Below the pieces are notes generated by a model that saw nothing but the letters and a program-made list of their open reading frames with translations, was not told the DNA's origin and searched no databases. The position numbers and the translations under genes are program-made. Of a stretch of DNA of 64,000 bases, positions 20,829 through 29,428 are shown piece by piece. Position 1 is the first letter of the stretch. Each line of letters starts with the position of its first letter. The stretch comes from Allorhizobium pseudoryzae (GTDB lineage Bacteria > Pseudomonadota > Alphaproteobacteria > Rhizobiales > Rhizobiaceae), in contig NZ_CP049241.1 in NCBI RefSeq assembly GCF_011046245.1, positions 2,992,001 through 3,056,000 of the forward strand, given 5' to 3'.

Positions 20829-21227
20829 TTAGCCCACCTCTTCGGCGGCGAAGCCGTTCTGCGTCGTCCGTTTGCGCTCATAGGCCCAAGGCCGCCACCA
20901 ACTTTGCCGGGCCGCGAGATGCTCCGGCACCGGATCGAGCCCCGACGAACCGAACGGTCCGCAGCGAACGAACCGCCAGGCCACCATCCAGCCGCCGAAC
21001 CAGAGGCCGTGGCGCGCCACCGCCTCGTAGCCGAATTCCGAGCAGGTGGGGATGTGACGGCAGGAATTGCCGATGAAGCCGGAGAGCGTCAGTTGATAGA
21101 GGCGGATCAGCCCCATGCCGAAAAGCCGCCCCGGCGTCTTGCGGAATGGCCCGTGCCAGTTGCGCCCGCGGCGTTGCGGGGCATCGTGCTCAAGGTCGCT
21201 GTCTTCGCACTGCTCGCACATTGGCAC
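20829..21227 (-). CDS. yidD: Membrane protein insertion efficiency factor YidD
   Basis: Small protein assisting YidC/Sec-dependent membrane insertion. The diagnostic core is SGFIGNSCRHIPTCSEFGYEAVARHG (the two cysteines in CRHIPTCSEF) followed by FVRCGPFGSSGLDPVP. At 132 residues it is longer than E. coli YidD because of about 30 extra N-terminal and about 25 extra C-terminal residues. The start is GTG 21227 or ATG 21221. It overlaps closely with the upstream IscU-like gene, implying co-translation. Confidence 0.92.
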   Translation of the reverse strand: MPMCEQCEDSDLEHDAPQRRGRNWHGPFRKTPGRLFGMGLIRLYQLTLSGFIGNSCRHIPTCSEFGYEAVARHGLWFGGWMVAWRFVRCGPFGSSGLDPVPEHLAARQSWWRPWAYERKRTTQNGFAAEEVG

Positions 21228-21671
21228 TCAGCCCGCCCGGGCGACCGAGCCCGTCTCGATCTGGTCGAGACAATCGACGACCGCGTCGAAGGTCAGCATG
21301 GTCGAGGCGTGTCGCGCCTTGTAATCCTTGACGGGCAGAAGCACCCGCATCTCCTCGAAGCGGCCCTCCGGCCCCTCGCCGCCCTCTTTCAGCATGGCGA
21401 GCATGGCGTCGCGGGCATTGCGGATCTCCTCTGCCGTCGCGCCCACCACATGCCGCGCCATCACCGAGGACGAGGCCTGGCCGAGCGCGCAGGCGCGCAC
21501 CTGATGGGAAAAATCGCTGACATGCCCCTCGTCCATCTTCAGGAAGACGCGCACCTTCGAGCCGCACAGTTTCGAGTGTTTTTCGGCCGTCGCATCGGCA
21601 TTCTCCAGCACGCCGGCCCGTTCGATGTTGCCGGCCAACTGAAGGATGCGCGCGTTATAGATGTCGTCCAT
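21228..21671 (-). CDS. IscU/SufU-like iron-sulfur scaffold protein
   Basis: A 147-residue NifU_N-fold protein. Cys36 in HSKLCGSKV and Cys61 in VRACALGQASSSV occupy the first two conserved ligand positions. The third cysteine of classical IscU/SufU appears replaced by His121 in KARHASTML. Its stop is followed one base later by the yidD start, and it begins a three-gene minus-strand unit (scaffold, yidD, DUF2267). It may assemble or traffic Fe-S clusters, though the altered third ligand makes the exact role uncertain. Confidence 0.82.
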   Translation of the reverse strand: MDDIYNARILQLAGNIERAGVLENADATAEKHSKLCGSKVRVFLKMDEGHVSDFSHQVRACALGQASSSVMARHVVGATAEEIRNARDAMLAMLKEGGEGPEGRFEEMRVLLPVKDYKARHASTMLTFDAVVDCLDQIETGSVARAG

Positions 21672-22001
21672 GCGGAGTGCTCACTTCAAAATCGCCTCGA
21701 CGTATCACGATTGCAAAACGCAGTGTCAACGCGGAGGACCGGCTTTCGGGCGGCCATGGCAGTGCCTCGGGGTGGTCATGGCGGCTGGTCCACATTATAT
21801 GATGGGCCGATGGGCAATCATCAAGACGGAAAGATATGCCCCGAACCATTCCGAAATTGGCAGACACTCTCTTGTCAAAAGAGATCCGTCGGGCCAGATA
21901 GCCCGTAATGATGTAACGGCTGAACAAAGACCGCCGCAGTGATCGTTAGGATGACCGGCGGGTTTGATGTGGCCCGGTTCCGCATCAGGAGAGATGAAGC
22001 T
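21672..22001. other. Intergenic region between the scaffold gene and folE (330 bp)
   Basis: Divergent promoter region for the IscU-like unit and folE. The folE ribosome-binding site AGGAGAGATG is at 21987-21996. A 54-codon + strand ORF from about 21778 lacks family features and is not called. No clear operator or RNA motif was seen. Confidence 0.5.
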
Positions 22002-22610
22002 ATGGACGCCATCGTGAAAAACTTCCCTGCCGGCCAGAGAGAGGCGCGCCCCACCCAGCAGGAGGCCGAAGAGGCAGTGCGCGTACTGTTGCGCTGGGCG
22101 GGTGATGATCCGACCCGCGAAGGACTTCTGGATACGCCGAAGCGCGTCGCGAAAGCCTATCGGGAACTGTTTTCCGGTTACGACGAGACGCCGGAAGAGG
22201 TGCTCGGCCGCACCTTCGAGGAGGTCGCCGGCTATGACGACATGGTTCTCGTGCGCGACATTCCGTTCTTCTCCCACTGCGAACATCATATGGTGCCGAT
22301 CATCGGCAAGGCGCATGTCGCCTATCTGCCGAAGGGCCGGGTATTGGGCCTCTCCAAGATTGCCCGCGTGGTCGAGACCTATGGACGCCGCCTGCAGACG
22401 CAGGAAGCCATGACGGCTCAGGTGGCGCATGGCATTCAGGATGTACTGGAACCGCGCGGCGTTGCCGTGATGATTGAAGCGGAACATATGTGCATGTCGA
22501 TGCGCGGCATCCAGAAGCAGGGTTCCTCGACGCTCACGACCACGTTCACCGGCGAGTTCGATGCCAACGCCGCCGAGCAGGCACGTTTCCTCATGATGAT
22601 CCGGCGCTAG
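22002..22610 (+). CDS. folE: GTP cyclohydrolase I
   Basis: First enzyme of tetrahydrofolate synthesis, converting GTP to dihydroneopterin triphosphate. The 202-residue type I enzyme has zinc ligands Cys93 and His96 ([10 protein letters not shown]) and Cys164 ([12 protein letters not shown]), and the substrate segments TPKRVAKAY and [13 protein letters not shown] 22002 is chosen because AGGAGAGATG lies 6 bp upstream; an in-frame start at 21939 has no support. hisI follows after 31 bp, a pairing seen in other rhizobia. Confidence 0.97.
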   Translation: MDAIVKNFPAGQREARPTQQEAEEAVRVLLRWAGDDPTREGLLDTPKRVAKAYRELFSGYDETPEEVLGRTFEEVAGYDDMVLVRDIPFFSHCEHHMVPIIGKAHVAYLPKGRVLGLSKIARVVETYGRRLQTQEAMTAQVAHGIQDVLEPRGVAVMIEAEHMCMSMRGIQKQGSSTLTTTFTGEFDANAAEQARFLMMIRR

Positions 22611-22641
22611 GGCGCCGCCTTTTTCCCTTGGACCGTTTTCC

Positions 22642-23103
22642 ATGACGATTACTTTTCCGGCCGCGCCGACCGACAAGACGGCGCTTGAAGGCCCCGGCGC
22701 CTTTACTCCGCGTTTCGACGAGGCGGGCCTCGTCACAGCCATCGTGACCGATATGCGTGACGGCCATCTGCTGATGGTCGCGCACATGAACAGCGAGGCG
22801 CTGGCGCTGACGATCGAGACCGGGATTGCCCATTATTACAGCCGCTCCAGAGCGAAAATCTGGAAGAAGGGCGAGACCTCCGGCAACCTTCAGACGGTGG
22901 TGGAACTGCTGACCGACTGCGATCAGGATGCCGTCTGGCTGAAAGTGAAGGTGGCGGGCCATGATGCCAGCTGCCATACCGGTCGCCGTTCGTGCTTTTA
23001 TCGAACAGTTGAATACCGCAACGGCACGGCGGTCCTTGAAGTTGCCGATGAAGCGCGACATTTTGATCCCGACAGGATCTACGGGGACGGGAAGACTTCC
23101 TAG
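22642..23103 (+). CDS. hisI: Phosphoribosyl-AMP cyclohydrolase
   Basis: Third step of histidine synthesis, opening the purine ring of phosphoribosyl-AMP. The 153-residue product is a stand-alone HisI without a HisE domain. Signatures are [18 protein letters not shown] (about 69-86), [12 protein letters not shown] with zinc/magnesium ligands, and [11 protein letters not shown]. The first 20 residues are variable. It lies immediately downstream of folE and upstream of a patatin gene on the same strand. Confidence 0.96.
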   Translation: MTITFPAAPTDKTALEGPGAFTPRFDEAGLVTAIVTDMRDGHLLMVAHMNSEALALTIETGIAHYYSRSRAKIWKKGETSGNLQTVVELLTDCDQDAVWLKVKVAGHDASCHTGRRSCFYRTVEYRNGTAVLEVADEARHFDPDRIYGDGKTS

Positions 23104-23209
23104 GCATTTGCCTAGTAATGCGTCACTCCCGCCCAAGATCAACGGATTGGAAACGAATGTCGGCGTTTAATGAGCGTCCGGCGCTTTTCGCCTTGAGGAC
23201 GGAAACGAC

Positions 23210-24178
23210 ATGCTCAACTGGACCTGGCATCGCAACGAACCGCAGGGAACGACGGCAGAGCATGCGGGCGGCCAGGCCGCAGGACCAGGAGCACCGGTCG
23301 CGACGCCAAAGCCACCGCGCAAGGCGAAACTGGCTCTGGCCCTCGGCGGCGGTGCTGCGAGAGGCTGGGCGCATATCGGTGTCCTTCGAGCGCTGGACGA
23401 AGCGGGAATCGAAGTCGGCATGATTGCCGGTACCTCGATCGGCGCCTTGGTCGGCGGCTGCTATCTTGCCGGCAAGCTTGATGAACTCGAAGGTTTTGCG
23501 CGCTCGCTGACGATGCGGCGCATTGCCGGCCTCCTTGACCTCACGATCGGTGGCGGCGGGCTTCTCGGCGGCATGCGGCTGACGAAGCGCATGCAGGAAC
23601 ACCTGGCCGATATCGCGATCGAGGATCTGGACAGGCCTTTCGTCTCGGTAGCAACGGAACTGCACAGCGGACACGAGGTGTGGATCACCAGCGGGTCGCT
23701 GATCACCGGCTTGCGGGCGTCCTACGCGCTGCCCGGCATTTTCGAACCGGTCAAATGCAACAACCGCACGCTGGTAGATGGCGCTCTCGTCAATCCGGTG
23801 CCGACCTCGGTGTGTCGCGCCTACGAGCAGCCGCTCGTCGTGGCGGTGAACCTCAACTACGACATCTTCGGCCGGTCCGCCGTCGTCAAGCACAATGCCA
23901 GCATCCAGCCGGTGATCGAAGGCCAGCACACGAAGGTGCACGAAGCCAAGCTTGGCATGCCAAGCGTGATGGTGCAGGCCTTCAACATCATCCAAGAGCG
24001 CATTTCGCGCGCGCGGTTGGCGGGGGATCCGCCGGACCTCGCACTGCATCCGCGCCTCAGCGATATAGGCCTGTCGGAATTCCATCGCGCCGGCGAAGCG
24101 ATCGATCGCGGCTACAGCGAGGCACAGACCCGCATTACCGAGCTGAAGCGCATGCAGGAAGTCTTCGCCTTCGCATGA
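23210..24178 (+). CDS. Patatin-like phospholipase family protein (RssA type)
   Basis: A 322-residue serine hydrolase with the Ser-Asp dyad of patatins. The oxyanion hole is LGGGAARGWAHIGVL (about 45-59), the nucleophile elbow is GTSIGAL with Ser76, and Asp190 lies in the LVDGALVNP motif. The first 40 residues are Pro/Ala/Gly-rich and lack a signal peptide, so it is probably cytosolic or peripherally membrane-bound. The natural lipid substrate is unknown. It follows hisI after 106 bp. Confidence 0.9.
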   Translation: MLNWTWHRNEPQGTTAEHAGGQAAGPGAPVATPKPPRKAKLALALGGGAARGWAHIGVLRALDEAGIEVGMIAGTSIGALVGGCYLAGKLDELEGFARSLTMRRIAGLLDLTIGGGGLLGGMRLTKRMQEHLADIAIEDLDRPFVSVATELHSGHEVWITSGSLITGLRASYALPGIFEPVKCNNRTLVDGALVNPVPTSVCRAYEQPLVVAVNLNYDIFGRSAVVKHNASIQPVIEGQHTKVHEAKLGMPSVMVQAFNIIQERISRARLAGDPPDLALHPRLSDIGLSEFHRAGEAIDRGYSEAQTRITELKRMQEVFAFA

Positions 24179-24225
24179 TGGGCGCACGAGGCTCGTTCGC
24201 GCCGCGCGCCCTACCCTGATCCGGC

Positions 24226-24660
24226 TCAGCTGGCGATATAGGCGCGGATCTGTTCGGCTTCGGTTTCCACTTCCTGGATCCGCGCCTTGACGATATCCCC
24301 GATCGAAATGATGCCGACGAGGCGGCCCTGATCCTCGACGGGCACGTGGCGGAAGCGTCCGCTGCTCATGATCCCCATCAATTCGTTGAGCGTCGTCTCT
24401 TCCCGGCAGCGGGTGACGGTGGTGGTCATGGCAGACGAGACCGGTTGCGACAGAACCCCGGCTCCCTTTTCTGCCACGGAACGCACCAGATCACGTTCGG
24501 TGAAGATGCCGGCGATCCGGCCTTCCAGCGAGGTGATCACGACGGCACCGATACGGTTTTCATTGAGGATGGTCGCAACCTCCTCGATCGTTCTGTCACG
24601 GGTGACGGCAACCACGTTGCGGCCCTTGGCATCCAGCATGTGTCTGACGGAAACAGCCAT
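24226..24660 (-). CDS. CBS-pair domain protein
   Basis: A 144-residue protein made of two CBS motifs (about 8-62 and 75-130) and little else. Recognisable strands are IEEVATILNENRIGAVVIT, IAGIFTERDLVRSVA, LNELMGIMSSGRFRHVPV and LVGIISIGDIVKARI. Such stand-alone CBS pairs sense adenine nucleotides, but the partner is unknown. ATG 24660 has AGGAGG 6 bp upstream; the longer in-frame start at 24717 is rejected. It is downstream of the rhomboid gene on the same strand. Confidence 0.9.
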   Translation of the reverse strand: MAVSVRHMLDAKGRNVVAVTRDRTIEEVATILNENRIGAVVITSLEGRIAGIFTERDLVRSVAEKGAGVLSQPVSSAMTTTVTRCREETTLNELMGIMSSGRFRHVPVEDQGRLVGIISIGDIVKARIQEVETEAEQIRAYIAS

Positions 24661-24807
24661 CAATTCCTCCTCTTGACGAACCTTTGCGCCCGGCCGCTTC
24701 CACTCCTCCAAGCTCACGACGCGGGCACCGGCAAATGGTGCGCCTCCGATCCGTCGAATGCAACAGGTTTCGGCAAGGCCTTCTGGAGGGCTCGTGGAGG
24801 CCGGTGT

Positions 24808-25626
24808 CTAACGGCTGGCAAGCGGCGGATCGAAGGCCGAAAACAGGAGATAACCGAAGAAAAAGCCGCCGATATGGGCATCCCAGGCGATGGCGCTTGT
24901 TCCATCACCCACCAAGGGCACGCCAACGGCGATCAACACATTGCCGATGAACCACAATAGGGTGAAGACAAAGACGGTGCGATTCGTCAGTGCTTCCACA
25001 ATGCCCTGGCGCGGCAGGCGATGCGCATCCCCACGCGCCAGCCCCCCGCCCTGGCGTGGAAAGGCGAAACGGCAGGCGGCCGCCATCAGCGCCGAAATCA
25101 CGCCGGATGCCCCGATCAGCACCGTCTCCTGCCCCCAGTTGAGAAAGGCGTGGAAGAAGGCGGAGGCGGCAGCCGAGAGGGCCCAGAAGAGAAGAAAGCG
25201 CAACGCCCCCAGCCGTCGTAGCACGGGCGCGCCGAAGGCCGCCAGCCAGAGACTGTTGAAGGCCAGATGTTCGGCACTGCCGTGCAGGAGGGAGTAGGTG
25301 ACCGGCGTCCACAGCCATTCCAGCCCCTGCGAGGACAGCGGGTAGACATAGCGCAGCGGACTGAAGGCGAGTTCGTAGAGCAGCAGATACCGGGTCTCGT
25401 CATCCAGCAGGTATGTCTCGACGAGGTAAAGCCCAATCAGCAGCGCCAGGATGGCGATCAGAAGCGGCGGCAGATTGATGGCCGGCTGGCTCCGACGCGC
25501 CATGGCGGGTTCGTGAGGCGGTCTTGCCGGACCCGCACTGCCCGCGGACGATCCCTCCGGTACTGGCGACCCCGGTTGCGACCCGGATTGCGGGCCATGC
25601 TGCGGCGTCTTCGGCGATTCGTCCAT
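24808..25626 (-). CDS. Rhomboid family intramembrane serine protease
   Basis: A 272-residue inner-membrane protein. A Ser/Gly/Pro-rich N-terminal cytoplasmic tail (1-50) precedes about seven hydrophobic segments. The catalytic serine is Ser174 in GASGVISAL and the histidine is His251 in DAHIGGFFFGYL; the conserved HxxxN pair is His120/Asn124 in the helix after LLHGSAEHLAFNSL. These positions fit an active rhomboid. Substrates are single-pass membrane proteins, not identifiable here. Confidence 0.9.
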   Translation of the reverse strand: MDESPKTPQHGPQSGSQPGSPVPEGSSAGSAGPARPPHEPAMARRSQPAINLPPLLIAILALLIGLYLVETYLLDDETRYLLLYELAFSPLRYVYPLSSQGLEWLWTPVTYSLLHGSAEHLAFNSLWLAAFGAPVLRRLGALRFLLFWALSAAASAFFHAFLNWGQETVLIGASGVISALMAAACRFAFPRQGGGLARGDAHRLPRQGIVEALTNRTVFVFTLLWFIGNVLIAVGVPLVGDGTSAIAWDAHIGGFFFGYLLFSAFDPPLASR

Positions 25627-25999
25627 CCATTGATCCTTTGCGTCACCCTCCCAGACATACAGCAGCCGTCCCGCCTGACAATCCCGCTTTCGGCCACAAG
25701 CCTGTGAGACGACGGGGCAACGATCAGAACATGAAGATCCACACGCTGCTGGAAACCAGTCGTCGTGCTCCGTTGCGGCGAAGGTTTGTCCCCCGGATGT
25801 CCGCAGTCATGACGCCCTGCCGGCTTCGTGATTTGCGCCGCCGAAGACAGAATTTTCTTGGCATTTGCAAACGCCGACAAATCCTCTGCCGCGGTCCGCT
25901 GGTTCCGATCCCCCCACCAACTGGCACGCAATTCGCTCCTTTACGATTGGTTAAGATCATAGTGACCGAAACCGGCCCTAAACGAGACAGTTGGTATCG
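25627..25999. other. Intergenic region between rhomboid and PAS genes (373 bp)
   Basis: Divergent promoter region. The stretch around 25950-25990 is AT-richer and includes GGTTAAGATCATAGTGACC, a possible promoter zone for the PAS gene. An arginine-rich + strand ORF from 25732 overlaps the PAS start and has no family features, so it is not called. No RNA motif was recognised. Confidence 0.4.
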
Positions 26000-26587
26000 A
26001 TGCAGAGCGAGCGTACACAGGACGTCTATGAGTATTGGAACAGCCTGAGACAGGGTGCCTCGGCACCCTTGCGCTCGGATTTCGATCCCAGCGTTCTGCG
26101 CCGGCGCCTGCCGGACCTCTTCATGCTGGAACTTTCCGGCCCGGATCTCATCTTCCGTCTGGCCGGCACCCGGATCTGCGAACTCTATCGGCGGGAACTG
26201 CGCCATCACCGGTTCCTGTCGCTCTGGCAGGGCGCGGATCAGGACAAAGCTCTGGAGGCGGCTCTGGCGGCATTGAGGACGGAAGAGGCGGTGGTCATCA
26301 ATCTGTCCATGCGGCATGGACTGGGCGATACGCCCTGCGAGATGCTGCTGATGCCCATCCGCTCCTCCGGCAAGCTTGCCGATCGCCTGCTGGGCTGTCT
26401 TCTTCCGCTTGCACCGGTCTCGCTCGGCAAGGTCTTCTCCCCGGGCTGCATGCAGGCGCGCTACTGGCTTCCGGCGACCGACGGTTTTGACCCGGACGCG
26501 ACGCCGATGGCCGGCCAGGCACGGCCGGATATTCGCCCGCTTCTCCAGCGGTTGGTCGATGCTGCACGCATGACGCGCAGGCGCTGA
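26000..26587 (+). CDS. PAS domain protein (PAS_5 / PF07310 type)
   Basis: A 195-residue alphaproteobacterial PAS-fold protein without a kinase or output domain. The N-terminal pattern YEYWNSLRQGASAPLRSDFDP, then LRRRLPDLFMLEL and FRLAGTRICELYRREL (about 55-70), is typical of this family. It may sense or dock a small molecule. ATG 26000 begins MQSERTQ; an in-frame TTG lies 9 bp upstream. It is followed by a two-domain PilZ protein after 67 bp, so the pair may link sensing to cyclic-di-GMP, which is inference. Confidence 0.82.
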   Translation: MQSERTQDVYEYWNSLRQGASAPLRSDFDPSVLRRRLPDLFMLELSGPDLIFRLAGTRICELYRRELRHHRFLSLWQGADQDKALEAALAALRTEEAVVINLSMRHGLGDTPCEMLLMPIRSSGKLADRLLGCLLPLAPVSLGKVFSPGCMQARYWLPATDGFDPDATPMAGQARPDIRPLLQRLVDAARMTRRR

Positions 26588-26654
26588 CACAAGAACCATA
26601 TGTTAACTCGCTGGCTGTATGTCTGGACTGCAACACGACAGACGAAAGACTGCG

Positions 26655-27257
26655 ATGTTTTCCTTCCAGGCTCCCATCTCCGCCACCCAGCCGCCGCCGC
26701 GCACCTTTCAGCGTGTCTCGGTCAACATGACGGGTCGTCTGATGCTGGCCAATCGGGAAGAATATCCTTGCATCGCAACAGACATGTCGCCCGGTGACGT
26801 GATGATCTCCTGCGTCGGCCTGCCGAGGGTCGGTGAACGCGTGATCGCCTATATCGACCACCTCGGGCGCCTCGAAGGTCAGGCGTTGCAGTTGACCGAA
26901 GCCGGTTTTGTCATGTCGGTCACGGCCACGGATCGCAAGCGCGAGAAACTGGCCGCCCAGTTGACGTGGCTCGCCAACCGGCACGAGCTCGGTCTGCCGG
27001 AAGATCGTCGTCACGACCGCCTCACACCCCGCATCACCCGCGCCGAACTCAGCATGGAAGACGGCACCCGTTATCCTTGCCGCCTGGTCGATCTGTCGCT
27101 GTCGGGTGCCGCCATCGATATCGAGGTCCGCCCGCCGATCGGTACGGTCGTCAGCCTCAACCAGATGCGCGGCCGTATCGTGCGCCATTTTGCCGAGGGC
27201 GTCGCACTCGAATTCGCCCATGTGCAGACCCGCGAAAGCCTGCGCGCCTTCCTCTGA
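26655..27257 (+). CDS. PilZ domain protein, tandem
   Basis: A 200-residue protein with two related PilZ-like beta-barrels. The second (about 110-200) starts with DRLTPRITRAELSM and contains the LVDLSLSGAAID motif, matching the D/N-x-S-x-x-G c-di-GMP box. The first (about 15-95) has RVSVNMTGRLML and TDMSPGDVMI, a weaker match where DMSPGDV replaces the usual DxSxxG. It may bind cyclic-di-GMP through the second domain. A terminator follows at 27283. Confidence 0.82.
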   Translation: MFSFQAPISATQPPPRTFQRVSVNMTGRLMLANREEYPCIATDMSPGDVMISCVGLPRVGERVIAYIDHLGRLEGQALQLTEAGFVMSVTATDRKREKLAAQLTWLANRHELGLPEDRRHDRLTPRITRAELSMEDGTRYPCRLVDLSLSGAAIDIEVRPPIGTVVSLNQMRGRIVRHFAEGVALEFAHVQTRESLRAFL

Positions 27258-27282
27258 TTTATTGGATTCCATGCACTGAATA

Positions 27283-27308
27283 CGCCCGGCCGGATCTCCC
27301 GCCGGGCG
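27283..27308 (+). terminator. Rho-independent terminator after PilZ gene
   Basis: Perfect 8-bp stem CGCCCGGC/GCCGGGCG with a 10-nt loop, followed by TCTTTG. It lies 25 bp after the PilZ stop. Confidence 0.75.
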
Positions 27309-27669
27309 TCTTTGCGTGTGCTGTCTCGGTACAGACGAAACGGCAGGTCACTGCCCCCTGAACACGCGGCTCTGCGCGTGCCGGAAAAGCCACCGGATCG
27401 GCTCCCACCTGGCGACTGTGCGAAAAAGAAGCGCCTCGACAGATTTTTTTCTCGCTCCGGCACACTTTTTTTGAGGCCGATTTCGACCGTTTTGAGCAGG
27501 TCATGGGTGCCGCGACGGCGGATTTGCGAAGGCCGTGTGGCAGCGATCCGGCATCATTGCCGCACGGGCGGATAGCGAATGCACATCGGACCGTGCGGAC
27601 GCTCAGCCGAAAAACGGCGACGCCTCAACGGCTTGCCCGCCAAACGGTGACAATTGATCCAAATTTTCA

Positions 27670-27777
27670 TTGCATTTGATGCAAATACCCATCGAATGCG
27701 CGTCGATTTCGATTCAAATTCGTCTCTCATTCGATGTGCATTCGAGTCATGTTCTAATAAAACAAGCTATTGTTTTA
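27670..27777. promoter_or_regulatory. Cluster of palindromes upstream of the BTLCP gene
   Basis: Three dyads lie in 108 bp: TTGCAT-TTG-ATGCAA (27670-27684), an 8-bp-arm palindrome TAAAACAA-GCTA-TTGTTTTA (27758-27777), and GCATTCGA-type boxes at 27692-27699 (reverse), 27728-27734 and 27738-27745, the last two one helical turn apart. The last palindrome ends 69 bp before the peptidase ATG. They look like operator sites for one or more regulators; none can be named. Confidence 0.5.
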
Positions 27778-27846
27778 ACTGGTAAATTTCGCGAGCAATC
27801 AAGGCGTCTGTGAGAGCTTTCTCCCATCGAACGGGGAGAAAAAAGA

Positions 27847-28455
27847 ATGTCTCACGCCAAGATGATCGGAACCGGCCTCGCCGCCCTTTGCATGACCCTG
27901 ATGTCCACCAGTGGCGCCTTTGCGGCAGCCGGTGCGATGAAGATAACCGGCAAGGCAAACCCGCCGATCGGTCACTACGAATTCTGCCAGACCTATCGCA
28001 GCGAATGCGTTCCGACCGTCGCCGACGAAGGGGCCATGACGCTCACCGAAGACAAGTGGCGCAAGATCCTGGACGTCAACTTTACCGTCAACAACTCGAT
28101 CACGCCGATGACCGACCAGGAAATCTACGGCGTCGAGGAACGCTGGGCCTATCCGCGCACGGTCGGCGACTGCGAAGACTTCGTGCTTCTGAAGCGCAAG
28201 ATGCTGATGAGCCAGGGCTTCAGCCCGGCCGACCTGCTGATCACCGTCGTCCTGCAGCCGAATGGCGAAGGCCATGCGGTGCTGACGGTGCGCACCGACC
28301 GTGGCGACTTCGTGCTCGACAACATGCGCAACAAGGTTCTCCTGTGGTCGGACACCGAATACACCTATCTGAAGCGCCAGTCCTCGTCGGATCCGGCGGC
28401 CTGGGTCAAGCTCCAGGATGGTCGCGCCAATGCCGTGGCAAGCGTCCGCAAATAG
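27847..28455 (+). CDS. Periplasmic transglutaminase-like cysteine peptidase (BTLCP, DUF920)
   Basis: A 202-residue predicted exported protease. A signal peptide (1-27, ending GAFAAAG) precedes a transglutaminase-like domain with the triad Cys109 (TVGDCEDF), His143 (GEGHAVL) and Asp158 (FVLDNM). Two further cysteines (Cys47, Cys54) may form a disulfide. In other proteobacteria this family (LapG relatives) cleaves surface adhesins under c-di-GMP control; no LapD or adhesin gene is nearby. The ribosome-binding site is GGGGAGAAAA. Confidence 0.88.
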   Translation: MSHAKMIGTGLAALCMTLMSTSGAFAAAGAMKITGKANPPIGHYEFCQTYRSECVPTVADEGAMTLTEDKWRKILDVNFTVNNSITPMTDQEIYGVEERWAYPRTVGDCEDFVLLKRKMLMSQGFSPADLLITVVLQPNGEGHAVLTVRTDRGDFVLDNMRNKVLLWSDTEYTYLKRQSSSDPAAWVKLQDGRANAVASVRK

Positions 28456-28486
28456 GCCGGCCACAACAAAACTGATTGTCGCTCGG

Positions 28487-28501
28487 TTAACCTGTCATTA
28501 A
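28487..28501 (+). promoter_or_regulatory. CtrA-type box
   Basis: Exact TTAA-N7-TTAA (TTAA, CCTGTCA, TTAA), with each half followed by CC. It lies 17 bp upstream of the next possible start (28518) and 68 bp before the ATG at 28569. Full CtrA boxes in alphaproteobacteria mark cell-cycle promoters; binding is not tested. Confidence 0.45.
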
Positions 28502-28517
28502 CCAGGATTGCCGAAGG

Positions 28518-29330
28518 ATGACGGTACGGGGTTCACGTGAGTCCCGCACCTCCTTCGGAACCTTCCCAATGCGACAGGGCCACGCATCCCCCATCAGCGA
28601 GCACGAGCCGCTTCTGTCCACGGCGCTGATCACCAAGGTGACCGGCGCCATGACCGCACTTGCACTGCTGGCAGGCGCGATCAGTTATGCGGGGCACTGG
28701 TATGGGCGCACATTGGCGCTCGCGGGCCACACCGACAATCCTCAAGTGATCAGTGTTTCGATCGGCAGCGATACCATCGCCGTGCCGGCAAACATGATCC
28801 GCTTCCGGGAACAGCGGAAGGAGGGCGCCGCCGAACGCCTCAACCTCTACCTCGCCTGGCCTGAAATGCAGGGGTACACCCAGGCGCTTGCCGCGCGTTT
28901 CGACCAGCTGGATCTCTCAAACAGTCTGATTTTCGTGGAACTCACCGAGGCCACCATGTCGCGCGACATGTCCGGCCGGCTGGAGCCGATCTATACGCGG
29001 CTTTTCGAGGGAGAACCCGAGGATGCCGGCAACGGCCTGACCCTGCACCGGCTTCGTGCCGACAGCGGCTATGGCGGCGAGGCGGTGCTGACGGCCACAC
29101 GACCGGGCAAGCCGGACTATGTCGTCCGCTGCGTCCTGCCCGTGCCGGAACATCCGGCCGGAAGCGGCGATTGCCAGCGCGATATCCACGTCGGCGAGGG
29201 CCTCAGCGTCCTTTATCGCTTCTCATCCACCCTTCTTCCGGCCTGGGACCATATTGATGCCGCGATTGCAACCTTTGTCGGGGCGCATCTTGCGGCTGAG
29301 CCAATGGATAAAATCCAACCGCAATCCTGA
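28518..29330 (+). CDS. Hypothetical protein with one membrane anchor
   Basis: Up to 270 residues; ATG 28518 or, equally plausible, ATG 28569 (giving 253). A single hydrophobic segment (about 44-62) is followed by a soluble region likely in the periplasm, of about 200 residues. No family motif was recognised. Notable are a paired-cysteine region (RCVLPVPEHPAGSGDC, about 213-228) and the segment SNSLIFVELTEATMSRDMSGR. Homologues in rhizobia are usually annotated as membrane-anchored proteins. It sits between the BTLCP peptidase and a D-Ala-D-Ala carboxypeptidase. Confidence 0.65.
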   Translation: MTVRGSRESRTSFGTFPMRQGHASPISEHEPLLSTALITKVTGAMTALALLAGAISYAGHWYGRTLALAGHTDNPQVISVSIGSDTIAVPANMIRFREQRKEGAAERLNLYLAWPEMQGYTQALAARFDQLDLSNSLIFVELTEATMSRDMSGRLEPIYTRLFEGEPEDAGNGLTLHRLRADSGYGGEAVLTATRPGKPDYVVRCVLPVPEHPAGSGDCQRDIHVGEGLSVLYRFSSTLLPAWDHIDAAIATFVGAHLAAEPMDKIQPQS

Positions 29331-29428
29331 AGATTCCGTTCATCATAAACCTCTTGGTAACGCCCCCACCCTACTATGGCCAGAACGGAAGTTCGCGGGG
29401 GCGCTCCGGAAATGACAATTGAAATGCA

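Larger units (their letters stand above)
27258..27846. other. Long intergenic region upstream of the BTLCP gene (589 bp)
   Basis: After the PilZ terminator, about 340 bp show no convincing gene; an 87-codon ORF at 27312-27575 is Arg/Pro-rich and not called. The last 190 bp are markedly AT-rich and hold several inverted repeats, given separately. The region probably contains the promoter of the cysteine peptidase gene. Confidence 0.6.

Noticed and set aside
20478..21908. 476-codon + strand ORF over yidD and the scaffold gene
   Set aside because: It crosses three recognised minus-strand genes and shows no domain.
21778..21942. 54-codon ORF upstream of folE
   Set aside because: A GGGGTGG precedes the ATG, but there is no family feature and the region is probably the folE promoter.
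25732..26048. Arg-rich + strand ORF overlapping the PAS gene start
   Set aside because: Composition is that of a random high-GC frame, and it overlaps a recognised gene.
27312..27575. 87-codon ORF in the long gap before the BTLCP gene
   Set aside because: Arg/Pro-rich and without family signature; its start lies just after a terminator but has no clear ribosome-binding site.
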